Source: Mesostigma viride
Lineage: Eukaryota > Streptophyta > Mesostigmatophyceae > Mesostigmatales > Mesostigmataceae
Reading direction: 5' to 3'
DNA length: 64,000 nt
Assembly (NCBI GenBank): GCA_009746045.1
Contig: RPFO01000106.1
Location: forward strand, 1,299,211 to 1,363,210
The notes under the pieces are model-generated. The model saw only the letters and a list, made by a program, of their open reading frames with translations, had not been told where the DNA came from and searched no databases. A program made the translations under genes and the position numbers. Shown here in pieces: positions 29,368 to 38,419 of the stretch. How positions within the stretch are numbered: position 1 is the first letter of the stretch; every line of letters starts with the position of its first letter.

Positions 29368-30450
29368 TCAGCCCATGCGGTGATCGTCTGGCAACGGGCG
29401 CGGCGGATTGAAGGCAGGAGCCAATAGATCGCGGTCGTCTCGTGTGGGACGCGACGAACTCGCATACCGCTGTCTGGGATCCGGGCCTCCCGCGAGTTCC
29501 GGGATGTTTGGTCTGTCTCCCAGTCGTCCATTTGTTGGATTATTTGGAGGCATCGGTACTTCGGGATTGCGGCGTGTCATGCGATCCCGGACGTGGGTGG
29601 CGCTCCAGCTCGAGTACTCGGGGGGGTCGATATACCCTCTCGAATGGACGGGGGCACGCAGCGGGGGATGCCACTCCTTGATTTGTTTTCTGGCATCGGC
29701 CCACTCCTTCTTCGCGAGGCTCATATAAGGATAATAAAAACGATAAGGATTCGGAATACCTAAAGCGTTCCTAGCCTCATTGGCCGATCTTGTCTCAATA
29801 GCAGCCGTTTCGGCCGGCGTGAACGCGACGGGGTCTTCTTCCGGCGCTCGACCAGTCCTCCGTCTAGACGCCACCAACGCCTGCTTGAACTCGGACGAAT
29901 AAAAAGGGTGGTGCTCTTCTCCGTTCTCCATCTGATCGTCTGCCGCTTCTCGTCTTCTCATCTGGTCCTTTTTTGCCTCCTTGTCATTAAGGGCGGGTTT
30001 CTCTCTGTCTATGTCGTTTCTAGTCTTCATTATCAGGTTACGATGTGCCGGAAGGCGTTGTTCGTCGTTCAGCTGTTCCAAAATGGCGTTGTTTGAAAGT
30101 TTGTCCATTCTCGTCCAGGCCAACGCGTCTTTGAAGGGCAGCGAGGATGCCACACGTCTCCAAATCTGATCCTGCGCGTACGTCGGTAAACCCTGAAGCG
30201 TAACGGGGTCGTCCTCGGTGGACAACATCGCGAACCGATCATCGAGGCCATCTTGAGGCTCTGACGGTCCTGCTCCCACGTTCACAAACCATTCGGGGTT
30301 CGACTCCGGAGTGGCGACGGCCTTCCCTTTGTCCATCCGCACCTTGTGCCTCGCGCGTTTCTGCGTCGAGTGAGAACGGCAGAACTCGGATTTTTTAGCC
30401 GCGTCTCTGAGACACCTATGTCTCGATTTCGTGGTACCTTTACACCTCAT
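29368..30450 (-). CDS. Zinc-knuckle and F-box-like protein
   Basis: 360 residues. The first 27 residues hold a small cysteine/histidine motif (C3, C13, C24, H27: MRCKGTTKSRHRC ... FCRSH) of a type common in giant-virus proteins. A basic motif QKRARHKVR follows. Residues about 92-128 (LQGLPTYAQDQIWRRVASSL ... and on) resemble an F-box, the module that links substrates to SCF ubiquitin ligases. The rest is charged and probably extended. Giant viruses often carry F-box genes to redirect host protein turnover; that role here is inference. Paralogs of its parts are at 39319, 55345, 47129 and 58214. Confidence 0.65.
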   Translation of the reverse strand: MRCKGTTKSRHRCLRDAAKKSEFCRSHSTQKRARHKVRMDKGKAVATPESNPEWFVNVGAGPSEPQDGLDDRFAMLSTEDDPVTLQGLPTYAQDQIWRRVASSLPFKDALAWTRMDKLSNNAILEQLNDEQRLPAHRNLIMKTRNDIDREKPALNDKEAKKDQMRRREAADDQMENGEEHHPFYSSEFKQALVASRRRTGRAPEEDPVAFTPAETAAIETRSANEARNALGIPNPYRFYYPYMSLAKKEWADARKQIKEWHPPLRAPVHSRGYIDPPEYSSWSATHVRDRMTRRNPEVPMPPNNPTNGRLGDRPNIPELAGGPDPRQRYASSSRPTRDDRDLLAPAFNPPRPLPDDHRMG

Positions 30451-30530
30451 CCCACCTATGAAATGGACGAACGTTTTTTTTCACGATGCGTTCACGCGGC
30501 CTCGATAATCCGAACACACGTTGTGGTCCA

Positions 30531-30926
30531 ATGAAGCTGCTGAATTGGACCTCCCTCTTGTTCGTTTTCCCCGTGGTCCAAGCTTGGAGCGTGAGCCACG
30601 ATACCATGCTGATGTACGAGATCGCGGCGGTCGTCCTCACGTCCGAAGTTTACCACTCGACCTACCACCCCATAGTGCGTTTTGCGGACATGTCGCTCGT
30701 CCACTGGATAGTCGCGCACCACATCTGGCTGTCGTTTTACTGTCTCGCGTGGACGTGGCGCGTGATGGTAATGTACGCCAGCATCGTGTACGCCGGGGCC
30801 TTCTACTGGATATTAGACATGTCCTCGATCAGCGACGCGCACCACGCCACCATCCACGTGGTCACCGCTGTAGGGTCCTTCGCATTTTTATCGGAGCCGC
30901 TGTGTCTGCCAGCAGAAGGGGAGTGA
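30531..30926 (+). CDS. Polytopic membrane protein with CREST-type motifs
   Basis: 131 residues with about four hydrophobic segments; the first (LLNWTSLLFVFPVVQAW) may be a signal sequence. It has S-x3-H (SEVYHSTYHP), several membrane-embedded histidines (HWIVAHH), an Asp (ILDMSS) and a final H-x3-H (HHATIH). This set and order recalls the CREST superfamily of membrane metal-hydrolases (alkaline ceramidase, Per1, PAQR). The length is short for that family, so the call is tentative. The start chosen is MKLLNW; an in-frame ATG 45 bp upstream is possible. It lies just before the fibre genes. Confidence 0.6.
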   Translation: MKLLNWTSLLFVFPVVQAWSVSHDTMLMYEIAAVVLTSEVYHSTYHPIVRFADMSLVHWIVAHHIWLSFYCLAWTWRVMVMYASIVYAGAFYWILDMSSISDAHHATIHVVTAVGSFAFLSEPLCLPAEGE

Positions 30927-30949
30927 TATTTTTTTTTCTGCGTGGACAG

Positions 30950-30954
30950 TATAC
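30950..30954 (+). promoter_or_regulatory. TATAC element of first fibre gene
   Basis: TATAC ends 8 bp before the start codon, and a T-run ending CTG lies about 10 bp further upstream. The second fibre gene has the same arrangement. Confidence 0.55.
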
Positions 30955-30961
30955 CATATAT

Positions 30962-33901
30962 ATGGCCACTTCTCTGGACCAACTGAGCATCGCGCGATTC
31001 GGGTCGGTGTACGCGACGAGTCTGACGGGCGACCTGGACTCGCAGGCGAGCATGAAGGACCTGGTGATGAAGGCGCAGGAGAGCATCGTTTTCAAGCCGA
31101 ACATGGGGCTGGGCGCGGACGCGCTGAAGAAGATGAAGATCTACGGGACCATGGACGTGGACGGCGCGTTCCGGGTGGACAACGTGTCCATCGACGGCAA
31201 CGGCGTCGGCACCACCACCGGCAACCTGACTCTCTCTTCGACCGCGGGGCCCGTGCAGGTGGCGTCCGTGGTCGTCACCTCGGCGTCTCTCACTCCGTCT
31301 TCGGACGTCGACCTGTCCATCACGGGCGGGGCGACCAAGTCCGTGCTGGTGGAGGGCCTCAAGGTGACCGACAACGCGCTGACGACTTCCAGCGGCACTC
31401 TGGCCGTGAGCTCGGCCGGGTCTGCCGCGAGCGCGCTCCGATTGGGCGGCGTGACCGTCACGGACGCGTCCGTGTCCTCGTCCACCGCCGACGGGAACCT
31501 CACCATGGCTTCAAACGGCACCGGGGCCGTCCTTCTCGACAACGTGAAGGTGAAGACCTCGGGCCTCAGCAACAACGTGACCAATGCCGACCTGTCTCTC
31601 ACCTCCAACGGCACGGGGGCCGTGCTGGTGGACAACGTGCGCGTGAAGACCTCGGGCATCAGCAACAACGTGACCAACGCCGACCTGTCTCTGACCTCCA
31701 ACGGCACCGGCTCGCTGCTCATGGACAACGTGAAGGTGAAGACGTCCGGCATCAGCAACAACGTGACCAACGCGGACCTGACCCTGTCGTCCAACGGCAC
31801 GGGGTCGGTCGTGATGGACAGCGTGAAGGTGAAGACCGCGGGCATCACCACCAGCAGCGGGACTCTCTCTCTGACCTCCGCGGGGGCGGCTGCAAACGCG
31901 CTGAACGTGGGCGGGCTGACGGTGACGAACAACAGCATTAGCACGGGCAGCACTTCTGTGGCGGTGGCGAAGGACCTGACGCTGACGAGCACGGCGGGGG
32001 GCAGCGGCAAGGTGACCACGAGCGCGGGCAACCTGGAGCTGACCAGCACCGGCGGCACGGTGGCGGTGACGGGGGCTCTGACTGGATCCAGCACCATCAC
32101 TAGCACCGGCAACACGGTGGTTGGTGGGGACCTGAAGGTGGCGGGGGCGATCGACAGCACGAGCACCACCGGTAAGCTGGACGTCATTGACAAGAACCTG
32201 CGCGTGTCCTACATTCCCGGCTCGCAGATCTACGACTTCCAGTTCGCCAACTCGGCCAACGGCGTGGCTGGGATCAACATCAACGTGTCCACTTTCACGG
32301 GGTCCAGTGTCTCCGGTGGCGCGTTGAACATCGCGACGACCGCGGCTTCCAGAGCAGGGTTCTACTACCCATCAACGTACACCAAGATCCCGTCCAGTGT
32401 CCTCAACTGGAGCGCGGATGACGTGTCCATCGAGTTCCCCGTGACCATCACCAGTGGTCTGACTGCCAATGGTGGAGGGGTCTACGATTTCTTCACGATT
32501 GACATGTACACCGCTGCAAACGAGAGTACGGGGGGAACCACGTATCGTTTCTACACGAGCAGCGGGTCGCTGAGGGTAGAGCGCGTGTATAATAGCGGTT
32601 CGACAAGCACGATCGTTTCGGACAACGTCGGCGTGTTGACTGCCGCTGGTACCTATCTGATGAAGATGTCCTTCACGTGGTCCGGCGGAGTGAACACGGC
32701 CGCTTTCACGTACTCCAAGGATGGAGGCGCCACCGTCCCGATCACATTCAGCAGCAGCCCCACTACCGTGGCGACGACGTGGATGACCGGTATCGCAACG
32801 AGCAGCTTCGTAATCGGTTCGGGCGGATTATCTTCTAACCAGGTCTGGTCGGTGGACTACTTCAAGGTGATGAAGGGCGTCCCCGCCACCAACGTGGCGT
32901 GCGACAACTCGGGTATCTACGTGGACGGCAACACCGCCTACTCGAGCCGCGCGCTGACATGGCACATGGGCGCGGGCGAGACCTCGCAGGACAAGGGGGA
33001 TTACACCGGTTCGTATTGGCATATGGAGGGCGGGCAGCTGCTGCTGTCCCGCACGATCGGCACCGCGGACAGGGAGGCGCCAGGGACTGACGTAAACCTG
33101 GCGAGTCTGGCTTCCGGAACCGACGACGTGCGCTGGGAGTTCAACTCGGGCGCGGTGTCGGAGGTCGGGAGCAAGACTCTGACTCTGGTGGGCGGGACCA
33201 CGGTGTCCGGGGGGGTCCTGCGCGTGGACGCGAGCGGGACTCAGAGCGCCACGTGCGCGACGAGTCTGCCCAACTCCACGTTCACGATCGTGGCCAAGGT
33301 CCAGCCGGGGGCGGACCTGTCGGCGACGGTTGCCAACGGTCTGATCCTGGCCTCGTACCAGGGCGGGACCGCCATGACGCGGGTCACGGTCACCAGCGGG
33401 GGGCATCTGACGCTCACGGACGGGACCACGACCACGGAGAGCTCCAGCGTGGTGGTGGGTTCAAACCCGTTCGTGTTCGCCATCGTGCGGGACAGCGCGC
33501 TGTCATCCACCAAGCTGTACGTTGACGGGGCTCTTGCGGTCACGATCGCGTCGTCGGTGGACGTGGGGGCCACTCCGACGCTGACCCTGGGGCCGGGCAA
33601 GGCGCAGGCGGGCTACACGCTGTGGTTCGACGACGTGCGGATCAAGGCGGCGGCGATCACGGCGGCGAACACGCTGCTGTACGGCTGGAAGGAGATGTTC
33701 GCGGCGGACCAGACGGTGACGTACGGCTTCCGCATCTCGAACAACGAGGGGCTGCAGCTGGTGAAGGTGCGGGGGTCCGGCGGGCTGAACGGGTGGGTCG
33801 GGACGAACCCGTCTCCCAACACGGTGACCTCGGGCAACACGATGGGGGCGATCGGGTCGGCGACGGCGTCGGTCATCACCGAGAACCAGATGTCGTTTTA
33901 G
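30962..33901 (+). CDS. Large repeat-rich fibre-like structural protein
   Basis: 979 residues from this ATG, which follows the TATAC element (the frame is open further upstream but that part overlaps the preceding gene). The N-terminus (ARFGSVYATSLTG ... MKDLVMKAQESIVFKPN) is shared with the next gene. A long Thr/Ser/Asn/Gly-rich region follows, including four 31-residue units (NVKVKTSGLSNNVTNADLSL and on), typical of beta-helical or trimeric fibres. Two ConA/LamG-like regions lie at about 415-640 and 700-930. The C-terminal one (AGETSQDKGDYTGSYWH) is shared with the neighbour; the other is unique to this protein. A virion-surface role is inferred. No signal peptide is seen. Confidence 0.78.
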   Translation: MATSLDQLSIARFGSVYATSLTGDLDSQASMKDLVMKAQESIVFKPNMGLGADALKKMKIYGTMDVDGAFRVDNVSIDGNGVGTTTGNLTLSSTAGPVQVASVVVTSASLTPSSDVDLSITGGATKSVLVEGLKVTDNALTTSSGTLAVSSAGSAASALRLGGVTVTDASVSSSTADGNLTMASNGTGAVLLDNVKVKTSGLSNNVTNADLSLTSNGTGAVLVDNVRVKTSGISNNVTNADLSLTSNGTGSLLMDNVKVKTSGISNNVTNADLTLSSNGTGSVVMDSVKVKTAGITTSSGTLSLTSAGAAANALNVGGLTVTNNSISTGSTSVAVAKDLTLTSTAGGSGKVTTSAGNLELTSTGGTVAVTGALTGSSTITSTGNTVVGGDLKVAGAIDSTSTTGKLDVIDKNLRVSYIPGSQIYDFQFANSANGVAGININVSTFTGSSVSGGALNIATTAASRAGFYYPSTYTKIPSSVLNWSADDVSIEFPVTITSGLTANGGGVYDFFTIDMYTAANESTGGTTYRFYTSSGSLRVERVYNSGSTSTIVSDNVGVLTAAGTYLMKMSFTWSGGVNTAAFTYSKDGGATVPITFSSSPTTVATTWMTGIATSSFVIGSGGLSSNQVWSVDYFKVMKGVPATNVACDNSGIYVDGNTAYSSRALTWHMGAGETSQDKGDYTGSYWHMEGGQLLLSRTIGTADREAPGTDVNLASLASGTDDVRWEFNSGAVSEVGSKTLTLVGGTTVSGGVLRVDASGTQSATCATSLPNSTFTIVAKVQPGADLSATVANGLILASYQGGTAMTRVTVTSGGHLTLTDGTTTTESSSVVVGSNPFVFAIVRDSALSSTKLYVDGALAVTIASSVDVGATPTLTLGPGKAQAGYTLWFDDVRIKAAAITAANTLLYGWKEMFAADQTVTYGFRISNNEGLQLVKVRGSGGLNGWVGTNPSPNTVTSGNTMGAIGSATASVITENQMSF

Positions 33902-33948
33902 ATTGCGCGGGTGTTCGTTTAGTTTAGCATTTTTTTCTGTATGAATGG

Positions 33949-33953
33949 TATAG
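33949..33953 (+). promoter_or_regulatory. TATAG element of second fibre gene
   Basis: TTTTTTCTG, then GTATAGCATAT, lies just upstream of the start at 33963. It matches the layout before the first fibre gene (TTTTTTCTG, then GTATACCATAT). Confidence 0.5.
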
Positions 33954-33962
33954 CATATCACG

Positions 33963-36191
33963 ATGGCGTCGTCTCTTCTTTGCGAGAATCTGGGGGCGTC
34001 CAAGTTCCGTCGCATGTTCGCGAACGAGATCATGGGCGACGCGGCGTCTAGCGCCACGATCAAGGACCTGTTCATCCAGGCGCAGAACAACGTCATTATC
34101 AAGCCTAATGGGGGATTGGGGCCGAACGCCTCCAAGGCGGTCAGCGTGCTCGGTGACGCCTCGGTGACCGGCACCCTCAGCGTGAACGGCCTGGCGGGGC
34201 TGAGCGGGAGCATGGCCATCGAGAACATCACGTTCCAGGACAGCGCGATGACCGCGTCGGACAACGTGATGTCCCTGCACGGGGCCGTGAGCGTGCAGGT
34301 GGAGGACGTGCTCTTCACCGACAACCAGATGCACCCGACCACCGACGTGGACCTGGTGCTGTCCGGGGGGGCCACCAAGTCCGTCCTCGTGGAGGGCGTG
34401 AAGGTGACAGACAACACCGTGAGCACCTCTAGCGGCGCTCTGGATATCGTATCGGCGTCCGGTACCGTGAACGTGGAGAGCGTTTCGTTCACCGGTGGCG
34501 CCGTGAACACCACCGCGGGCGGTCTGACTCTGGCTTCGACCGCGGGGACCGTGAAGGTGTCCGACGTGGTGTTCACCAACTCGGCCCTGACCGTGTTGAC
34601 CGATGCGGACATTTCCCTGACCGCGGGTGCTACCAAGTCTGTGATCCTGGAGAACGTCACCGTCAAGGACAACGCGATCAACACTTCTTCCGGAGCCCTG
34701 ACCCTGGCCTCCACCGCCGGCACCGTGCAGGTGGAGAGCGTCATCTTCACCGGGGCGGCGCTCACCGCGTCCAGCGACGTCGACGTCTCCGTCACGGCCG
34801 GCGCGACCAAGTCGGTGTTGCTGGAGAACGTGAAGGTGACCGACAACACCGTCAGCACCTCCGCCAACAGCCTGTCCCTCACCTCCGCGGCCGGCACCGT
34901 CGCCGTCGAGAACGTCACCTTCACCGACAGCGCCCTCACCACCGCCGACAATGTGATGTCCTTCGACGCGGCCGTCTCGGTCAACGTGAAGAAGGACCTG
35001 GTGCTGACCAGCACCGCCGGCGGCGCTGGCAAGATCACCAGTTCAGCCGGGACCCTGGAGCTGACTTCGGCGTCCGGTGTCGTGAAGATCACCGGCGAGC
35101 TGCAGGTGGACGGGCCCGTGAACAGCGTGACCACCACCGAGACCAACCTGCGCATCGAGGACAAGACGGTGACAATCGCGAACGGCGCCACCGACAACAC
35201 CAAGGGTGACGCCGGCGGGCTCGTGGTCGCCGGCAACGCCGGCTACGGCTCCCGCGCGATGACATGGCACATGGGCGCGGGCGAGACCTCGCAGGACAAG
35301 GGCGACTACACGGGCTCGTACTGGCACCTGGAGGGAGGCCAGCTGATGCTGTCCCGCGTGATCGCCGAGGCCGACCGCACCGCTCCGGGCACGACCGTGC
35401 TTCTGTCCACTCTGGCTTCCGGGTCGGACGACGCGCGGTGGGAGTTCACCTCTGGAGCCACCTCGGAGGTGGGGTCTAAGGTGTTCACTCTGAACGGGGG
35501 CGCGAGCGTGTCTAGCGGCGTGCTGAAGGTGAACGCGTCGGGCACTCAGACCGCCACGTGCGGCAGCGCTATGCCTACGGGTACGTTCACCGTTATCAGC
35601 AAGGTGGCTCCTCAGGCCGACCTGTCTCTGGCGAGCGCGGACGGTCTGGTGATCCTGTCGTACGCGGGGGCGGATGCGACCACCACCGTGAGCGTGACGA
35701 ACAGCGGCCACCTGACCGTGACGGACGGCACCACTCCGGTCCAGAGCGCGTCGGTCCTTCTGAGCAAGGACGCTTTCAGCGTGGCGCTGGTCCGCGACGG
35801 GACGAACACGACTCTGTACTTCAACGGGACGTCCGTGGCGGTGATCAGCGCGTCCGTGGACGTGGGGGCGAGCCCGGTGCTGACCCTGGGCCCGGGCAAG
35901 AACCAGGCGGGTTACGCGGTGTGGTTCGACGACGTGCGCGTGAAGGCGTCGGCCATCACTTCGGGGAACACTCAGCTGTACGGCTGGAAGGAGATGTACG
36001 CCGAGCCTCAGACGGTGACGTACGGTTTCCGCGTGGGGAACGACGAGAGTCTGCAGCTGGTGAAGACTCGGGGTTCCGGTTCAGCCAGCCGCGCGCTGAC
36101 GTTCCCGGCTCCGAACACTGTCACGGATAGCAACGACATGGGCACGATCGGCGATTCCACTCTGGCTATCGTGACAGAGTCTCTGAACTAG
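33963..36191 (+). CDS. Repeat-rich fibre-like structural protein, paralog
   Basis: 742 residues. N-terminus SKFRRMFANEIMGDAA with IKDLFIQAQNNVIIKPNG matches the first fibre protein. The middle is made of repeats of about 40-60 residues with the theme GATKSVLLENVKVTDNTVST followed by LTLASTAGTVKVSDVVFT, predicted to be beta strands. The C-terminal 260 residues form a LamG/ConA-like region (WHMGAGETSQDKGDYTGSYW) shared with its neighbour. It lacks the extra LamG-like insert of the first copy. The two arose by tandem duplication and then diverged by insertion and repeat change. Many long antisense frames here are shadows of the skewed codon use. Confidence 0.78.
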   Translation: MASSLLCENLGASKFRRMFANEIMGDAASSATIKDLFIQAQNNVIIKPNGGLGPNASKAVSVLGDASVTGTLSVNGLAGLSGSMAIENITFQDSAMTASDNVMSLHGAVSVQVEDVLFTDNQMHPTTDVDLVLSGGATKSVLVEGVKVTDNTVSTSSGALDIVSASGTVNVESVSFTGGAVNTTAGGLTLASTAGTVKVSDVVFTNSALTVLTDADISLTAGATKSVILENVTVKDNAINTSSGALTLASTAGTVQVESVIFTGAALTASSDVDVSVTAGATKSVLLENVKVTDNTVSTSANSLSLTSAAGTVAVENVTFTDSALTTADNVMSFDAAVSVNVKKDLVLTSTAGGAGKITSSAGTLELTSASGVVKITGELQVDGPVNSVTTTETNLRIEDKTVTIANGATDNTKGDAGGLVVAGNAGYGSRAMTWHMGAGETSQDKGDYTGSYWHLEGGQLMLSRVIAEADRTAPGTTVLLSTLASGSDDARWEFTSGATSEVGSKVFTLNGGASVSSGVLKVNASGTQTATCGSAMPTGTFTVISKVAPQADLSLASADGLVILSYAGADATTTVSVTNSGHLTVTDGTTPVQSASVLLSKDAFSVALVRDGTNTTLYFNGTSVAVISASVDVGASPVLTLGPGKNQAGYAVWFDDVRVKASAITSGNTQLYGWKEMYAEPQTVTYGFRVGNDESLQLVKTRGSGSASRALTFPAPNTVTDSNDMGTIGDSTLAIVTESLN

Positions 36192-36231
36192 ACGAGACGT
36201 ATCGAATAAATGCAAATAAATGTTTAAAAAA

Positions 36232-37629
36232 TTACGCTGTTTTGTAGATGATGTGGCCTCTGAGCCTCCACGGGCCGGGGAGGAACGCTTGCGTAGATAG
36301 AGTCAGAACATAAGGCGCCGTCGATGTCACAGCGGCCCTCGCGTGCCGAGAACCGAGACACGTCCTGGTGTTGTTGCTATAGATGGTCTCAACGAGTCCT
36401 GCCGCGTTCACTTCGGTCGTAAACGTATAAAAAAAGGTGTTTGTTCCTCCCGTTTTTTGCGCATAACACAATCCCTCGCGAACCTCACCCGGAGCCAGTC
36501 CGGATGGGAGTGTCACGGAGATGTCCGTGATACCTATAGCGGACGCCGACTTTCCTGCCATTCTAGATAGGAAAGTGGCGTCCACGGCTTTGTCGTAGAT
36601 GGCCAAGCTGTCAAGGTACCCGTTCATAAACTCGGACGTCCCATTCTTCTGCGCGATTCGCAATACGCCCGTCGCGGCCTGTTTGGTCCCTCCCGGATTG
36701 TTGTTCGTGGCTAGAGTCGTGAATGAGGCCCACTCGGTGCCTCTGGTGCCGACGTAGAGGGACACCGAACTGCCCGATCGGATTACGATGATATTGTACC
36801 ACGTGCCTGCCACGGGGGTCCACGTGGCACCCGTGAATTGCGTCGTGTTTCCTCTGTCGAAGAACTTGAGAGTCCCGTCTCCGTTGTAGTTGTATCTCAG
36901 GTCGAACGTGAAGCCCCCACTCGCAATGATGACCTGGTTCTGGGTTGCGGCGTTGGTGGTGTTGAACCAACAGGACAAGGTGAAGTCGGATCCTAATACC
37001 GTCTCGAGGTTCGCGTGATCGATCGTCATTCCGCCGGTCGCGCCGGTCGTGAGCAGGGAGTGCGTGCCTATCGCGAAGGCGGCGGACGAGTAGGACGAGC
37101 CGGCGAGCAAGGTGCCGGTGTATCCGAACGCTCCGTTGTCAGATGCCGAATTGTCGAAGCCCCATTGCGCGTAGGGGCCGACTTGCATGGACAGATCGTA
37201 GCACGCGTGGACGGTCTTGTTGAAGACCGAGTACTTCGCTTGGTTCACCGCGAGGTTGCTGACTAGCGAATTGCTCGCGGCCGGCGTCCAGCTGGTCCAT
37301 TCGGTGAAGTTCGTGATGGGATCCGTGTTCGCGATTCGGAACGTGGCGCCCGAGTTCACGTTCATGGTGGTGGTGACCGCGAGGTTGTCGTATTGCGCGT
37401 TCACGGCGCGCACGAGCGCGTTGTACTGATTTCCCAGGTCCGCGACCCCGTTCACGGTTATGTTCTGCACGCTGACTCCGGTCCCGGACATGGACACGAG
37501 TTCCTGCGTGAGTTTGGTGTCCGGGTCCTTCTTCTTGAATCGGAGCGTGTCGTTGTCCGCGGTAACTACGAAATCCGTACCTGTTTGCGCATTTATTTCG
37601 AGAAGTTTGCAGCGGGTAGATCCAGACAT
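36232..37629 (-). CDS. LamG/ConA-like structural protein
   Basis: 465 residues. After a short N-terminal region (MSGSTRCKLLEINAQTGTDF) and a coil (LGNQYNALVRAVNAQYDNL), residues about 150-360 have the beta-sandwich pattern of a laminin-G-like domain. Key segments are HANLETVLGSDFTLSCWFNT, WTPVAGTWYNIIVIRSGSSV and GYLDSLAIYDKAVDATFLS. Such domains bind sugars or act as adhesive knobs on phage and virus fibres. It faces the fibre gene at 33963 tail to tail with a 40-bp gap. A virion attachment role is inferred from context. Confidence 0.72.
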   Translation of the reverse strand: MSGSTRCKLLEINAQTGTDFVVTADNDTLRFKKKDPDTKLTQELVSMSGTGVSVQNITVNGVADLGNQYNALVRAVNAQYDNLAVTTTMNVNSGATFRIANTDPITNFTEWTSWTPAASNSLVSNLAVNQAKYSVFNKTVHACYDLSMQVGPYAQWGFDNSASDNGAFGYTGTLLAGSSYSSAAFAIGTHSLLTTGATGGMTIDHANLETVLGSDFTLSCWFNTTNAATQNQVIIASGGFTFDLRYNYNGDGTLKFFDRGNTTQFTGATWTPVAGTWYNIIVIRSGSSVSLYVGTRGTEWASFTTLATNNNPGGTKQAATGVLRIAQKNGTSEFMNGYLDSLAIYDKAVDATFLSRMAGKSASAIGITDISVTLPSGLAPGEVREGLCYAQKTGGTNTFFYTFTTEVNAAGLVETIYSNNTRTCLGSRHARAAVTSTAPYVLTLSTQAFLPGPWRLRGHIIYKTA

Positions 37630-37659
37630 GAACTCTTTATTAATACGTACTAATAATAA

Positions 37660-38364
37660 TCAGGGATCGCCGCCAGGGTATTCGTACCATGACCCGAACG
37701 TGTCGTGCAAAATGTGTATATCAAATTCCAGAGCCCACACGGCCTCGTTCAAAGTGTCTTCCGCATCATTCACGTTCCTAAAGAGACGCATCATCAACAT
37801 GGACGAGTCGCGTTTGCTGGTGTTTACTATGCTGGCCTTGGTAGTCCCGCCGGCTGTGCTGCGAGATGCGATGATGTGTTTGTACTGATCCGCCGCGGTC
37901 AATTCGGCCGATGTGCACATGTAGACGGTGCTGGAGGTCGGGAACGCTTCCATGACATTGGCCCACGAGTACTCCAGTCCGAACTTCACGTGTCCTACGC
38001 CTGTCCCGGACTTTATGAAGTGGACGTGCGGCCGGAGCTCGGTTCCGGCTTTCCACGCGTGAGGCAGCTGGATGTTGATGAACATCTCCTTCGGTTGAGG
38101 GTTCGACGTGTCGAAGCTGTTTGCGAACAGCTTGACGGTGTTGGCTCCTCCTCCGAGATTCGTTATGAGAACACTGGCGGGCGGGTTGTCGCCCGCGACT
38201 GACACAGAGGTCAACGGAGTCTTGATGTCGTCCCACCCGGGGTGGTCTGATACCACTAGGCCGTTCTTCGTGACGATGTAGTCCGCTGTAATTACTCCGC
38301 TCACTTCGAGATTCCCGAAGACGCTCTGGTCCCCCGGCACGAGGTTGCCCCCGTTCGGGTCCAT
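37660..38364 (-). CDS. Structural-type beta protein, 234 residues
   Basis: The first 45 residues have the pattern of a fibre base (GNLEVSGVITADYIVTKNG). The central part has INIQLPHAWKAGTELRPHVH and FGLEYSWANVMEAFP, a segment I recognise from phage and virus tail or surface proteins of unknown fold. It is encoded just upstream of, and co-directional with, the LamG protein (30 bp apart), so the two may work together. No enzyme motif is seen. Confidence 0.65.
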   Translation of the reverse strand: MDPNGGNLVPGDQSVFGNLEVSGVITADYIVTKNGLVVSDHPGWDDIKTPLTSVSVAGDNPPASVLITNLGGGANTVKLFANSFDTSNPQPKEMFINIQLPHAWKAGTELRPHVHFIKSGTGVGHVKFGLEYSWANVMEAFPTSSTVYMCTSAELTAADQYKHIIASRSTAGGTTKASIVNTSKRDSSMLMMRLFRNVNDAEDTLNEAVWALEFDIHILHDTFGSWYEYPGGDP

Positions 38365-38419
38365 GCGCGTTCTCTACCATGTCTCTACCATTTTCGTCGT
38401 GCGAATCCGGACGCGGTGT

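Noticed and set aside
33503..35236. 577-codon open frame on the minus strand opposite the second fibre gene
   Set aside because: The plus-strand reading has clear repeats and a domain; the minus frame is Thr/Val/Ser-rich low complexity that mirrors the skewed codon use. A similar shadow at 31141-32193 was also dropped.
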